The notes under the pieces are model-generated. The model saw nothing but the letters and a program-made list of their open reading frames with translations, was not told where the DNA came from and did not search any database. 12,462 nt of DNA, taken from positions 1-12,462 of the forward strand of contig JACQRQ010000242.1 of the NCBI GenBank assembly GCA_016206405.1. Reading direction: 5' to 3'. Below are positions 1 to 6,898 of the stretch, in pieces; within the stretch, counting starts at the first letter, position 1; each line of letters begins with the position of its first letter. Both the position numbers and the translations under genes were made by a program. Source of the stretch: Elusimicrobiota bacterium (GTDB lineage Bacteria; Elusimicrobiota; Elusimicrobia; O2-12-FULL-59-9).

Positions 1-669
1 CACGGAATGCAGAACATCGGCTTTTTGTTTTGCCTGGACGGATGGCTCACGGAGCGGCTGAAGCTCGACGGCGCGGAGTTGAAGGAGGCCCGCAGCCGCC
101 ACCTTGAATTCTTCAACACCCATCCGGTCATGTCCGGCATGGTCCTTGGCGTCACCTGCGCTTTCGAAGAAAACCGGAAGGCGCCCCAAGCCATTAAGAG
201 GGCTCTGAGCTCTTCTTTGGCGGCCATCGGCGACCGGGCTTTCGGCAGCATCTTAAGGCCCCTGGGCGCGGCGATCAGCTTGAGCCTCTGCGCCCTCGCC
301 TCCGGCTGGCCGCTTCCCTGCCTGGCCTGGCTGCTGGGGACCTCCTACCTTTGCCTGTACAACTGGCCCGCCTTGCGCATCCGCTGGAACGGCATCGCCA
401 TGGGCTACGGGCTTCAGGAAAAAATCGTGACGACCCTCAGCGAAAAGGGGTGGCAGCGGAAAATGGAACTCGCCCGCCGGTTCGGCTTCGCGGTCTCGAT
501 TCTTCTGGTCATGGGTTTTGCCTGGATGACCCGGCGCGGCGACTTCGCGAAGCCGCTTTTCTTCGTGGCGGCCTTATTTGTCTTAAAGCGCTACTACTGG
601 TCGGCCGCCAGAATTCACGCAGCCGCCATCATGGTGGCCATCCTGTTGGGGCTTGGCGGTTATTTTTGA
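1..669 (+). CDS. PTS system mannose/fructose/sorbose family IID component (5' partial)
   Basis: Membrane subunit of a mannose-class phosphotransferase permease, which works with IIC to move a sugar across the inner membrane while IIB phosphorylates it. The frame is open from base 1 (His-Gly before the first Met at 7), and family members normally have residues before the MQNIGF-like motif, so the true start is probably upstream. Family hallmarks, numbered from that Met, are the RHLEFFNTHP segment (about 31-40), the GxxxGVTCAFEE stretch (43-55), the AAIGDRAFGSILRP motif (72-85) and the NGIAMGYG motif (128-135). Hydrophobic segments lie at about 87-120, 160-175, 183-195 and 204-219. It is followed after 10 nt by HPr. 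IIA, IIB and IIC are expected just upstream but are not visible. The substrate cannot be told from sequence; the permease could be mainly regulatory. Confidence 0.9.
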   Translation, partial: HGMQNIGFLFCLDGWLTERLKLDGAELKEARSRHLEFFNTHPVMSGMVLGVTCAFEENRKAPQAIKRALSSSLAAIGDRAFGSILRPLGAAISLSLCALASGWPLPCLAWLLGTSYLCLYNWPALRIRWNGIAMGYGLQEKIVTTLSEKGWQRKMELARRFGFAVSILLVMGFAWMTRRGDFAKPLFFVAALFVLKRYYWSAARIHAAAIMVAILLGLGGYF

Positions 670-679
670 GGCGCAGCGC

Positions 680-946
680 ATGATCAAAGAGGAATTCGCC
701 GTCACCAATCGCCTGGGGCTGCATGCCAGGCCGGCGGCGCTTTTGGTCCAGACTGCCAGCAAATTCAAGGCCAAGATCGATATCCGAAAAGAGGAGCAGG
801 TCGTCAACGGAAAAAGCGTCATGGGGCTTCTCATGCTGGCCGCGGAAAACGGCAGCCGGCTGGTCATCTCCTGCGACGGCGAGGATGAAAAAGAGGCGAT
901 GAACTCCATCCGCTCGCTGTTTGCGAACAAATTCGAGGAAGATTAA
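680..946 (+). CDS. ptsH: Phosphocarrier protein HPr
   Basis: Small cytoplasmic phosphocarrier (88 aa, normal family length) that takes phosphate from enzyme I and passes it to PTS IIA domains. His15 lies in the active-site motif GLHARPAA (13-20). Ser46 lies in NGKSVMGLL (43-51), the site phosphorylated by HPr kinase/phosphorylase in organisms that have one, so HPr here may be regulatory as well as catalytic. I chose the ATG at 680: it gives His15 and Ser46 their canonical numbering and has GAGG (668-671) 8 nt upstream. An open frame extends to an ATG at 653, but that would overlap the IID gene and add nine residues foreign to the family. The stop overlaps the ptsI start by one base (TAATG), so the two are probably translationally coupled. 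Confidence 0.95.
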   Translation: MIKEEFAVTNRLGLHARPAALLVQTASKFKAKIDIRKEEQVVNGKSVMGLLMLAAENGSRLVISCDGEDEKEAMNSIRSLFANKFEED

Positions 947-2661
947 TGCTGATCATTAAAGGAATCGCGGCCAGCCCGAATATCGCCATCGGCCCCGCCT
1001 TCGTGGTGGAAGACGAAGAGATCGTCATCAACCAGTTGGAAATACCCAAGACCAAGATTCGCATGGAAATCCAGCGCTTCAAGCGCGCCCTTGAAAAAAC
1101 AAACCGGGATCTGGATCGCACCGAACACAGGGCCCTCAAAACGCTTGGAAAAGCGCATGCCAAGCTGATCGAAACCCACCGCTTGATATTGAGCGACCCC
1201 CTCATCACCAAAGAAGTCCTCCGGCGAATCCAATCGGAGCGGGTGAACGCCGAATTCGCCCTGTCGGAAGCCCTGGAGGCCGTCAACCAGGCTTTTGAAA
1301 AAATCGAAGACGAATTCTTCCGCGAACGCCGCCACGACGTTTTTGACGTCGGAAAACGGCTGCTGAGCCACCTGATGCGGCGCGGAAAAAAACCGCTCTC
1401 AGCCGTCGAAGTGCCCTCTATCGTCGTCGCTCACAACCTTCTGCCCTCCGATACCCTGCAGCTCAAGGACGCCCGCGCCCTGGGATTTGCCACGGATCTG
1501 GGCGGGAAATCGAGCCACACGGCCATTCTCGCTCAAAGCCTCGAGCTTCCGGCCGTCGTGGGCCTCTCCGACGTGTCCCAGCGCCTGAAAACCGGCGACA
1601 CATTGATCGTGGACGGAGAGCAAGGGCTGATTATCCTCTATCCCACTCCGGAAGTGATAGAAAAATACGTCCAAATGCAGGCGCAATTGCAGCTTCAAGA
1701 CAAAGCCTTGGAAAACCTCAAGGGGCTTGAGGCCGTGACTCGCGACGGCAAGTCGATTCAGCTCATGACCAATCTCGACGCTCCCGAGGAGCTTAAATCC
1801 ATCGCAGCGCTCAACACGGACGGCATCGGGCTTTTCCGGACGGAATACCTTTTTTCCAACCGCACCACCCCCCCCTCGGAAAAAGAGCAGCACGAAGCCT
1901 ACCTCCGGGTGTTCAAAACCATGACCCCAAAGCCGGTCATTTTCCGCACCGCCGACATCGGCGGGGACCGCATCACCGACCTTGGGTTCGAGGAACACAG
2001 CTCCGAAAGCAATCCTTTCATGGGACTGCGCGGCATACGGCTGTTCCTGCACTACCCGGAACTGTTCAAAGTTCAACTTCGCGCCATTTTAAAAACGGCC
2101 CTTCAAGGCGACGTTCGCATTTTGCTGCCGATGATATCCTCCATTGAGGAACTCATCAGCGCGAAAAAGATCCTAAAAACCACTATGGATGAGCTTGCCC
2201 AGGAAGGCGTCCCTCCCGTCAAAAAAATTGAGCTGGGCATCATGGTGGAAATTCCCTCGGTCGCGATGGCCTTGGACACGTTTCTTGACGAGGTGGATTT
2301 CATTTCGATAGGAACCAATGACCTCATCCAATATCTTTTGGCGGTCGACCGCCTCAACGAGAACGTCGCGTATCTTTACGATCCGTTTCATCCGGCGGTG
2401 GTCCGCACGCTCTATCAAATCGTGGAAACGGCGCACACCAAGGAAAAGCCGGTTGGAATTTGCGGCGAGATGCCTTCCGACCCCAAAACCACGAAACTCC
2501 TCGTCGGCCTCGGGGTCGACAGCCTTTCGGTCACGCCGCGAATGTTCCTGCGCATCAAAAGAAACCTGCGCTCTCTTTCCTTTCAAGAGGCCACCAAAGC
2601 GGTCAAGCAGGCGCTGCTGCTGACCGACTCCGCTTCCATCCGCAAGCTGCTCATCACCTAA
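946..2661 (+). CDS. ptsI: Phosphoenolpyruvate-protein phosphotransferase (PTS enzyme I)
   Basis: Cytoplasmic first enzyme of the PTS: it transfers phosphate from phosphoenolpyruvate to its own histidine and then to HPr. At 571 aa it is full length. The N-terminal HPr-binding helical region spans about 1-145. The swivelling phosphohistidine domain carries GGKSSHTAILA (186-196) with catalytic His191. The C-terminal PEP-binding TIM barrel (about 260-571) shows Arg298 in GLFRTEYLF, Arg334 in FRTADIGGD, Glu435 in GIMVEIPS, Asp459 in IGTNDLIQY and Cys506 in GICGE, matching the known catalytic set. One oddity is that the usual DIGGDK reads DIGGDR (Arg342) and the following residues diverge from enterobacterial EI. 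It lies between ptsH (1-nt overlap) and lepA (3-nt gap). The nitrogen-PTS paralogue PtsP would have an N-terminal GAF domain, which is absent. Confidence 0.96.
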   Translation: MLIIKGIAASPNIAIGPAFVVEDEEIVINQLEIPKTKIRMEIQRFKRALEKTNRDLDRTEHRALKTLGKAHAKLIETHRLILSDPLITKEVLRRIQSERVNAEFALSEALEAVNQAFEKIEDEFFRERRHDVFDVGKRLLSHLMRRGKKPLSAVEVPSIVVAHNLLPSDTLQLKDARALGFATDLGGKSSHTAILAQSLELPAVVGLSDVSQRLKTGDTLIVDGEQGLIILYPTPEVIEKYVQMQAQLQLQDKALENLKGLEAVTRDGKSIQLMTNLDAPEELKSIAALNTDGIGLFRTEYLFSNRTTPPSEKEQHEAYLRVFKTMTPKPVIFRTADIGGDRITDLGFEEHSSESNPFMGLRGIRLFLHYPELFKVQLRAILKTALQGDVRILLPMISSIEELISAKKILKTTMDELAQEGVPPVKKIELGIMVEIPSVAMALDTFLDEVDFISIGTNDLIQYLLAVDRLNENVAYLYDPFHPAVVRTLYQIVETAHTKEKPVGICGEMPSDPKTTKLLVGLGVDSLSVTPRMFLRIKRNLRSLSFQEATKAVKQALLLTDSASIRKLLIT

Positions 2662-2664
2662 GCC

Positions 2665-4455
2665 ATGCATATCCGCAACTTTTCCATCATCGCCCACATC
2701 GACCACGGCAAAAGCACGCTGGCCGACCGGCTGCTGGAATCGACCCACACCATCGCCAAGCGCGATATGCGGGAACAAGTCATGGATCAGATGGATCTGG
2801 AAAGGGAGCGGGGCATCACCATCAAAGCGAAAACGATCCGCATGCTCTACCGGGCGAAGGACGGCAAACAATATATCTTAAATCTCATCGATACCCCCGG
2901 CCACGTGGATTTCACTTACGAGGTTTCCCGCGCCCTGGCCGCCTGCGAGGGGGCCATTTTGGTGGTGGACAGCTCGCAGGGCCTGGAAGCCCAAACCTTG
3001 GCCAACACGCATCTGGCCCAACAGCTCTCCCTATGCCTGATCCCGGTGCTCAACAAAATCGACCTTCCCCAAGCCGACATCGAAGGCAACAGCCAGCAGC
3101 TCAAGCAGTTTCTCAAGCTCGACACTCCCCCGATTTTGGCCTCGGCCAAAGACGGCCGCGGCACCGAGGAAATATTAGAGGCCATCGTGGCGAAGGTCCC
3201 TCCGCCCAAACGGGACACCGAGGCTCCGCTGGCCGCTTTAATCTTCGACTCGTTTTACGACCCCTACCGCGGCGTCATCATTACGCTGCGCGTGTTTGAG
3301 GGAACGCTGCGGCAGAATATGAAAATTCAATTTTTTTCCACGCAGCACAAGACGGAGGCCGAGGAGGTGGGCTATCTGACTCCCCTCCGCGTCAAAACGG
3401 ACGCCCTTTCGGCCGGAGAGGTCGGCTACCTGATCACCGGCATCAAAGACATCCACCATATCCGGGTCGGCGACACGATCGCGGAGCAAGCCCGGCCGCT
3501 CAAAAACGCCTTGCCTGGCTACAAGGAGGCCAAGCCCGTCGTTTTCGCGGGTTTTTTCCCCACCTCGCCGTCCGATTACGAGAACTTCAAAAACGCCATC
3601 GAGAAGCTTCATCTCTCGGACTCCTCCTTCCAATTTCAAGTCGAATCCTCCTCCGCCCTGGGTTTCGGCTACCGCCTGGGATTTTTGGGGCTGCTGCACA
3701 TGGAAATCGTCAAAGAGCGCCTGGAAAGGGAATTCGGCCTGGATTTGATCGCCACTACGCCCAACGTGGAATATGAGGCCAAGACAATTAAATCTAAAGA
3801 CTGGTTTCATTTGGATAATCCCGCCGATTTTCCCGAATCCGGCGAATTGCATGAAGTGAGGGAGCCGTATGTGCTGGCCACAATCGTCACGCCGGTGCAG
3901 TTTATGGAAGCGGTCTTAAACCTCCTCAAGGATCGCCGCGGCGAGTATCGCTCCATTGAACATATCCCCGGCAACCGGGTCATCACGCAATACGAGCTGC
4001 CCCTTTCCGAGATTGTCCTCGATTTTTATGATAAACTTAAGTCCGTCTCCAAAGGCTATGCCTCCTTCGATTACGAGCCTTCCGGCTTCAAAGCGGCCGA
4101 CGTAGTCAAGCTGGAAATTCTTATTCATGGAGATCCCGTGGACGCGCTCTCGTTGATCACCTTTCGCGGCAAGGCCTATCAGAAAGGAAGGGCTCTGGCC
4201 GAGAAGCTCAAGGAGCTCATTCCGAGGCAGATGTTCGAGGTGGCCATCCAAGCGCGGGTCCAGGGAAAGGTCATCGCCCGGGAAACCATCCCCGCGATAC
4301 GCAAGGACGTGATCGCCAAATGTTACGGCGGCGATATTACGCGCAAACGGAAACTGCTGGAAAAACAGAAAGAGGGCAAGAAAAAAATGAAGCAGATCGG
4401 CCGGGTTGAAATTCCTCAGAGCGCTTTTCTGGCGGCGCTTAAAATCACGGAGTAA
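2665..4455 (+). CDS. lepA: Elongation factor 4 (LepA) GTPase
   Basis: Ribosome-associated translational GTPase of the EF-G-like class, implicated in rescue of stalled or mistranslocated ribosomes and in initiation or ribosome assembly. It is full length at 596 aa. The G domain shows G1 AHIDHGKST (10-18), G2 RGITIKAKT (49-57) with Thr52, G3 DTPGH (76-80) with catalytic His80, G4 NKID (130-133) and G5 SAK (160-162). The LepA-specific C-terminal domain is clear: YGGDITRKRKLLEKQKEGKK followed by a QIG-RVEIPQ segment, rich in basic residues for rRNA contact. This separates it from TypA/BipA and EF-G. The ATG at 2665 lies 3 nt after the ptsI stop, so it is probably coupled to ptsI. lepA next to lepB is a well-known bacterial arrangement, but being joined to PTS genes is less common. 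Confidence 0.97.
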   Translation: MHIRNFSIIAHIDHGKSTLADRLLESTHTIAKRDMREQVMDQMDLERERGITIKAKTIRMLYRAKDGKQYILNLIDTPGHVDFTYEVSRALAACEGAILVVDSSQGLEAQTLANTHLAQQLSLCLIPVLNKIDLPQADIEGNSQQLKQFLKLDTPPILASAKDGRGTEEILEAIVAKVPPPKRDTEAPLAALIFDSFYDPYRGVIITLRVFEGTLRQNMKIQFFSTQHKTEAEEVGYLTPLRVKTDALSAGEVGYLITGIKDIHHIRVGDTIAEQARPLKNALPGYKEAKPVVFAGFFPTSPSDYENFKNAIEKLHLSDSSFQFQVESSSALGFGYRLGFLGLLHMEIVKERLEREFGLDLIATTPNVEYEAKTIKSKDWFHLDNPADFPESGELHEVREPYVLATIVTPVQFMEAVLNLLKDRRGEYRSIEHIPGNRVITQYELPLSEIVLDFYDKLKSVSKGYASFDYEPSGFKAADVVKLEILIHGDPVDALSLITFRGKAYQKGRALAEKLKELIPRQMFEVAIQARVQGKVIARETIPAIRKDVIAKCYGGDITRKRKLLEKQKEGKKKMKQIGRVEIPQSAFLAALKITE

Positions 4456-4469
4456 CCGGCGCGCAAAAA

Positions 4470-5465
4470 ATGGAAGAACGCTTATTTTGGGTCGGGCTTG
4501 GCATGGGATTTTATGCGGCGCTCGTCCGCATATCCCTGAAAAGAGAAAGCTGGAGAACGCGGCTGTGGGCCGGCGTCTGGCACTCCATGTTTTGGGCCGG
4601 AACGGGCTTCGCCCTGGTGATGATCATCACGATGAGCTTGGACAGCCGGGGGAACATCCCCATGCAAAGCATCAGCGCCCTCAATCACCGCAGCCTGTTG
4701 TACGGGTGCGTCGCCGCCGCGGCGGGCGCCGTTTGGGGTTTTTACCGCATCTACGCGCAGGGAGCCGAACTCGAGGAAAGGGAGACGATGCTGAGCAATG
4801 ATCTGGAATGGGCGGACACTTTCTTCTCCGCCGTGCTCCTGGCCTCGTTTCTGATGTATTTCGTTCTGCAGGCCTTTAAAATCCCCTCCGGTTCCATGCG
4901 CGCCACTCTCTTGGAAGGCGATCATCTCTTCGTCAATAAATTCATTTACGGCATCCGCATTCCGATGACGAGCACCCGGCTGGCGCGCTGGAAAAAAGTC
5001 GAGCGCGGCGACGTCGTCGTTTTCCGCTTCCCCACCGACGATACCGAGGAAGTGCACTGCGGCAACAAGCAATACGGCAAAGATTTCATCAAGCGGGCCG
5101 TCGGCCTGCCCGGCGACAAAGTGGAAGTCAAGAACGGGGTCGTCTTCGTCAACGACAAGCCTCTGCTGCACGAAGCCTATGTTCAGACCGTCGACGCGCA
5201 GCGCCAGCCCGCCTCCCCCGTCCGCCTCGATCCCGACAGATACCAAAATTTATGGCAGGATCATCAACTCGACCAAACCTTGGGCGACGCCACCCGCGAT
5301 TATTTCGGCCCGGTGAAGCTGCCTGCGGACGAATATTTCGTCATGGGAGACAACCGCGACCGCTCCTGCGATTCCCGCTTTTGGGGGCCCGTCTCCGACC
5401 GGTTTTTGAAGGGCAAGGCCTGGTTCATTTATTGGCCTCCGGACCGCATCAAAGGGGTGGAATGA
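4470..5465 (+). CDS. lepB: Signal peptidase I with a multi-spanning N-terminal extension
   Basis: Inner-membrane serine protease that removes signal peptides from exported preproteins on the outer face of the membrane. Box B IPSGSM (138-143) holds nucleophile Ser142. Box D KDFIKRAVGLPGD (204-216) holds general base Lys208. Box C RGDVVVFRFP covers 179-188, and box E GDNRDRSCDSRFWGPV begins at 293. The Pro after SxM in the usual SMxPTL motif is Ala here (SMRATL). At 331 aa it is longer than many signal peptidases. Besides the catalytic anchor (about 115-136), three further hydrophobic segments lie at about 5-20, 33-56 and 76-96. A stretch of about 45 residues (236-280) is inserted before box E. 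It starts 14 nt after lepA, with no strong Shine-Dalgarno seen, and its stop overlaps the nfeD start (ATGA). Confidence 0.95.
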   Translation: MEERLFWVGLGMGFYAALVRISLKRESWRTRLWAGVWHSMFWAGTGFALVMIITMSLDSRGNIPMQSISALNHRSLLYGCVAAAAGAVWGFYRIYAQGAELEERETMLSNDLEWADTFFSAVLLASFLMYFVLQAFKIPSGSMRATLLEGDHLFVNKFIYGIRIPMTSTRLARWKKVERGDVVVFRFPTDDTEEVHCGNKQYGKDFIKRAVGLPGDKVEVKNGVVFVNDKPLLHEAYVQTVDAQRQPASPVRLDPDRYQNLWQDHQLDQTLGDATRDYFGPVKLPADEYFVMGDNRDRSCDSRFWGPVSDRFLKGKAWFIYWPPDRIKGVE

Positions 5466-6763
5466 CGGCAAAATTGTCGAGCCCTCTTATCCTTGGGATA
5501 TTTTTGGCCGCATCGCCCGCGGCCGCGGGAGGCTCCCCGGCTCTGGTCGCGACCTACTCCGGCATCATCAGCCCGATCACGGCGGAATTTTTGGGAGACG
5601 CGGTGCGCAAAGCCAACCGGGAAAATTTCGCGGCGCTCATCATCCAATTGGACACCCCGGGAGGCCTGGACACCTCCATGCGCGTGATCGTCAAGGACAT
5701 CTTGAACTCCGAAACGCCCGTGATCGTCTACGTCAGCCCCTCCGGCGCCAGGGCCGCCTCCGCGGGGGTATTCATCACGATGGCCGCTCAGGTGGCCGCC
5801 ATGGCGCCCGGCACCAATATCGGCGCCGCCCATCCCGTCATGCTCGGAGGAGGCCCGCCGTCTTTCCCTGGCAAAAAGGAGGAAAAGGCGGCGCAGCAGC
5901 CCATCGAAGAAAAAGCGGTCAACGACGCGGCCGCTTATTTAAAATCCATCGCCAGGCGCAGAAGCCGCAACGAGCAATGGGCGGAGAAAGCCGTGACCCA
6001 AAGCATTTCCATCCCGGTGGAGGAGGCGGTGGATAAAAAAATCGTCGATTTTAAGGCGGAAAATATGGAAGACCTCATCGGCCGCCTCAACGCTCCGCCG
6101 TGGGAGCTGCGCATCGAAAACTCGCGCCTAGTTTACATGGAGATGAGCGAAAGGCAGAAACTTCTGGCCACCATCAGCGATCCCAACATCGCGCTCCTGC
6201 TCATGAGCCTGGGCGCCGCCGGACTCTTTATCGAGCTGTACAACCCCGGCCTTATCCTGCCGGGCATCGCGGGCGGCATCAGCCTCATTTTGGCGCTCTA
6301 CTCCTTTCAGACTCTTTCCGCAAACTACGCCGGCATCTTATTAATCCTGCTCGGCTTCCTGCTTTTCTTTTCGGAAATATTCGTGCCGAGCTTCGGGCTG
6401 TTGACGGCGGGCGGGGTGATATCAAATCTTCTGGGCGTGCTTATGCTCTTCAATAAGCAGCCTGCGAGCGGCATTTCCATTTCCTGGAGCGTGGTGGCCG
6501 GCAATTTGGCCGGGATGGTCGCCCTCACTTCCACCGTCGCTTTTTTTGCCTACAGGGCCCTGCGCAAAAAACCGGCGACCGGACTCGATGCCATGATCGG
6601 CGGCGAGGCGACGGCCCAGACGCCCCTTCAACCGGCGGGCACCGTCCTGATGGGAGGGGAGTTATGGAACGCTCTCAGCCTGGAGGGCGAAATCCCCCTA
6701 GGCGCCGTGGTTGAAGTCGCCGAGATCAAAGACTTAGTGCTTAAAGTCCGCCGTAAATCCTGA
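5462..6763 (+). CDS. NfeD-family membrane-bound serine protease (long form, ClpP-class)
   Basis: Long NfeD/STOPP protein: a periplasmic ClpP-like serine protease domain followed by a membrane region and a small OB-fold domain, thought to act with stomatin/SPFH proteins in membrane quality control. I chose the ATG at 5462 (433 aa), which overlaps the lepB stop by 4 nt and begins a signal peptide (1-22, AAA-GG). The frame stays open back to 5252, but only inside lepB. LDTPGGLD (63-70) and SPSGARAASAG (92-102) place the nucleophile at Ser100. Lys151 in EEKAVNDAAAYLKSIA aligns with the catalytic Lys of archaeal NfeD homologues by my reading. About ten extra residues (131-147) precede it. Transmembrane segments lie at about 242-258, 264-282, 289-307, 310-330 and 341-364. 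The OB fold (about 373-431) carries the typical GELWNALS motif. No stomatin gene is visible here. It is the last gene of the operon. Confidence 0.92.
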   Translation: MTAKLSSPLILGIFLAASPAAAGGSPALVATYSGIISPITAEFLGDAVRKANRENFAALIIQLDTPGGLDTSMRVIVKDILNSETPVIVYVSPSGARAASAGVFITMAAQVAAMAPGTNIGAAHPVMLGGGPPSFPGKKEEKAAQQPIEEKAVNDAAAYLKSIARRRSRNEQWAEKAVTQSISIPVEEAVDKKIVDFKAENMEDLIGRLNAPPWELRIENSRLVYMEMSERQKLLATISDPNIALLLMSLGAAGLFIELYNPGLILPGIAGGISLILALYSFQTLSANYAGILLILLGFLLFFSEIFVPSFGLLTAGGVISNLLGVLMLFNKQPASGISISWSVVAGNLAGMVALTSTVAFFAYRALRKKPATGLDAMIGGEATAQTPLQPAGTVLMGGELWNALSLEGEIPLGAVVEVAEIKDLVLKVRRKS

Positions 6764-6800
6764 ATTTATTTCCCGCATCCTCCCAACTCATCCATAATGA

Positions 6801-6834
6801 AGGCCCTTTGGGCCTAATTCATGGTAGGCCTTTT
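6801..6834 (+). terminator. Overlapping hairpins, probable operon terminator
   Basis: Thirty-eight bases after the nfeD stop, three short segments can pair in two ways. AGGCCC (6801-6806) pairs with GGGCCT (6810-6815) around a TTT loop. Alternatively GGCCTA (6811-6816) pairs with TAGGCC (6825-6830) around an 8-nt loop, with one extra G-T pair outside and TTTT at 6831-6834. The second form looks like a weak Rho-independent terminator. The T run is short, so I am only moderately sure. Because the two stems share the middle segment they exclude each other. Confidence 0.45.
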
Positions 6835-6898
6835 AACCCCGCTCCTTTAGGACCAAAGCCTCTATCGAGCCGGAGCAGCCTTTGATAATGTCTAAGCC

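Noticed and set aside
653..679. Upstream extension of HPr to the ATG at 653
   Set aside because: It overlaps the IID gene and moves His15 and Ser46 away from canonical positions.
1399..2076. Long open frame on the - strand (225 codons) inside ptsI
   Set aside because: Antisense to the conserved swivel and barrel regions of enzyme I, with no family motif and no ribosome site.
2460..3299. Open frame on the + strand (279 codons) overlapping the end of ptsI and start of lepA
   Set aside because: His/Pro/Arg-rich out-of-frame translation of two well-supported genes.
4578..4597. TGGCAC-like start of a sigma-54 promoter
   Set aside because: The matching TTGC half is missing at the right spacing, and the site is inside lepB coding sequence.
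4482..5246. Long open frame on the - strand (254 codons) inside lepB
   Set aside because: It lies opposite a gene with clear signal peptidase motifs. Its translation is Gly/Ala/Arg/Asp-rich with no recognisable domain, as expected of a GC-rich shadow frame.
5252..5461. Upstream extension of nfeD to a start at 5252
   Set aside because: It would overlap lepB by over 200 nt, and the added residues are unlike any signal peptide. The ATG at 5462 starts a good signal peptide and couples to the lepB stop.
6861..6889. GATAAT as a -10 for the ceramidase-like gene
   Set aside because: The -35 position (TCTATC) is very poor, and the transcript would start about three bases before the ATG. Possible only as a leaderless message, with nothing else to support it.
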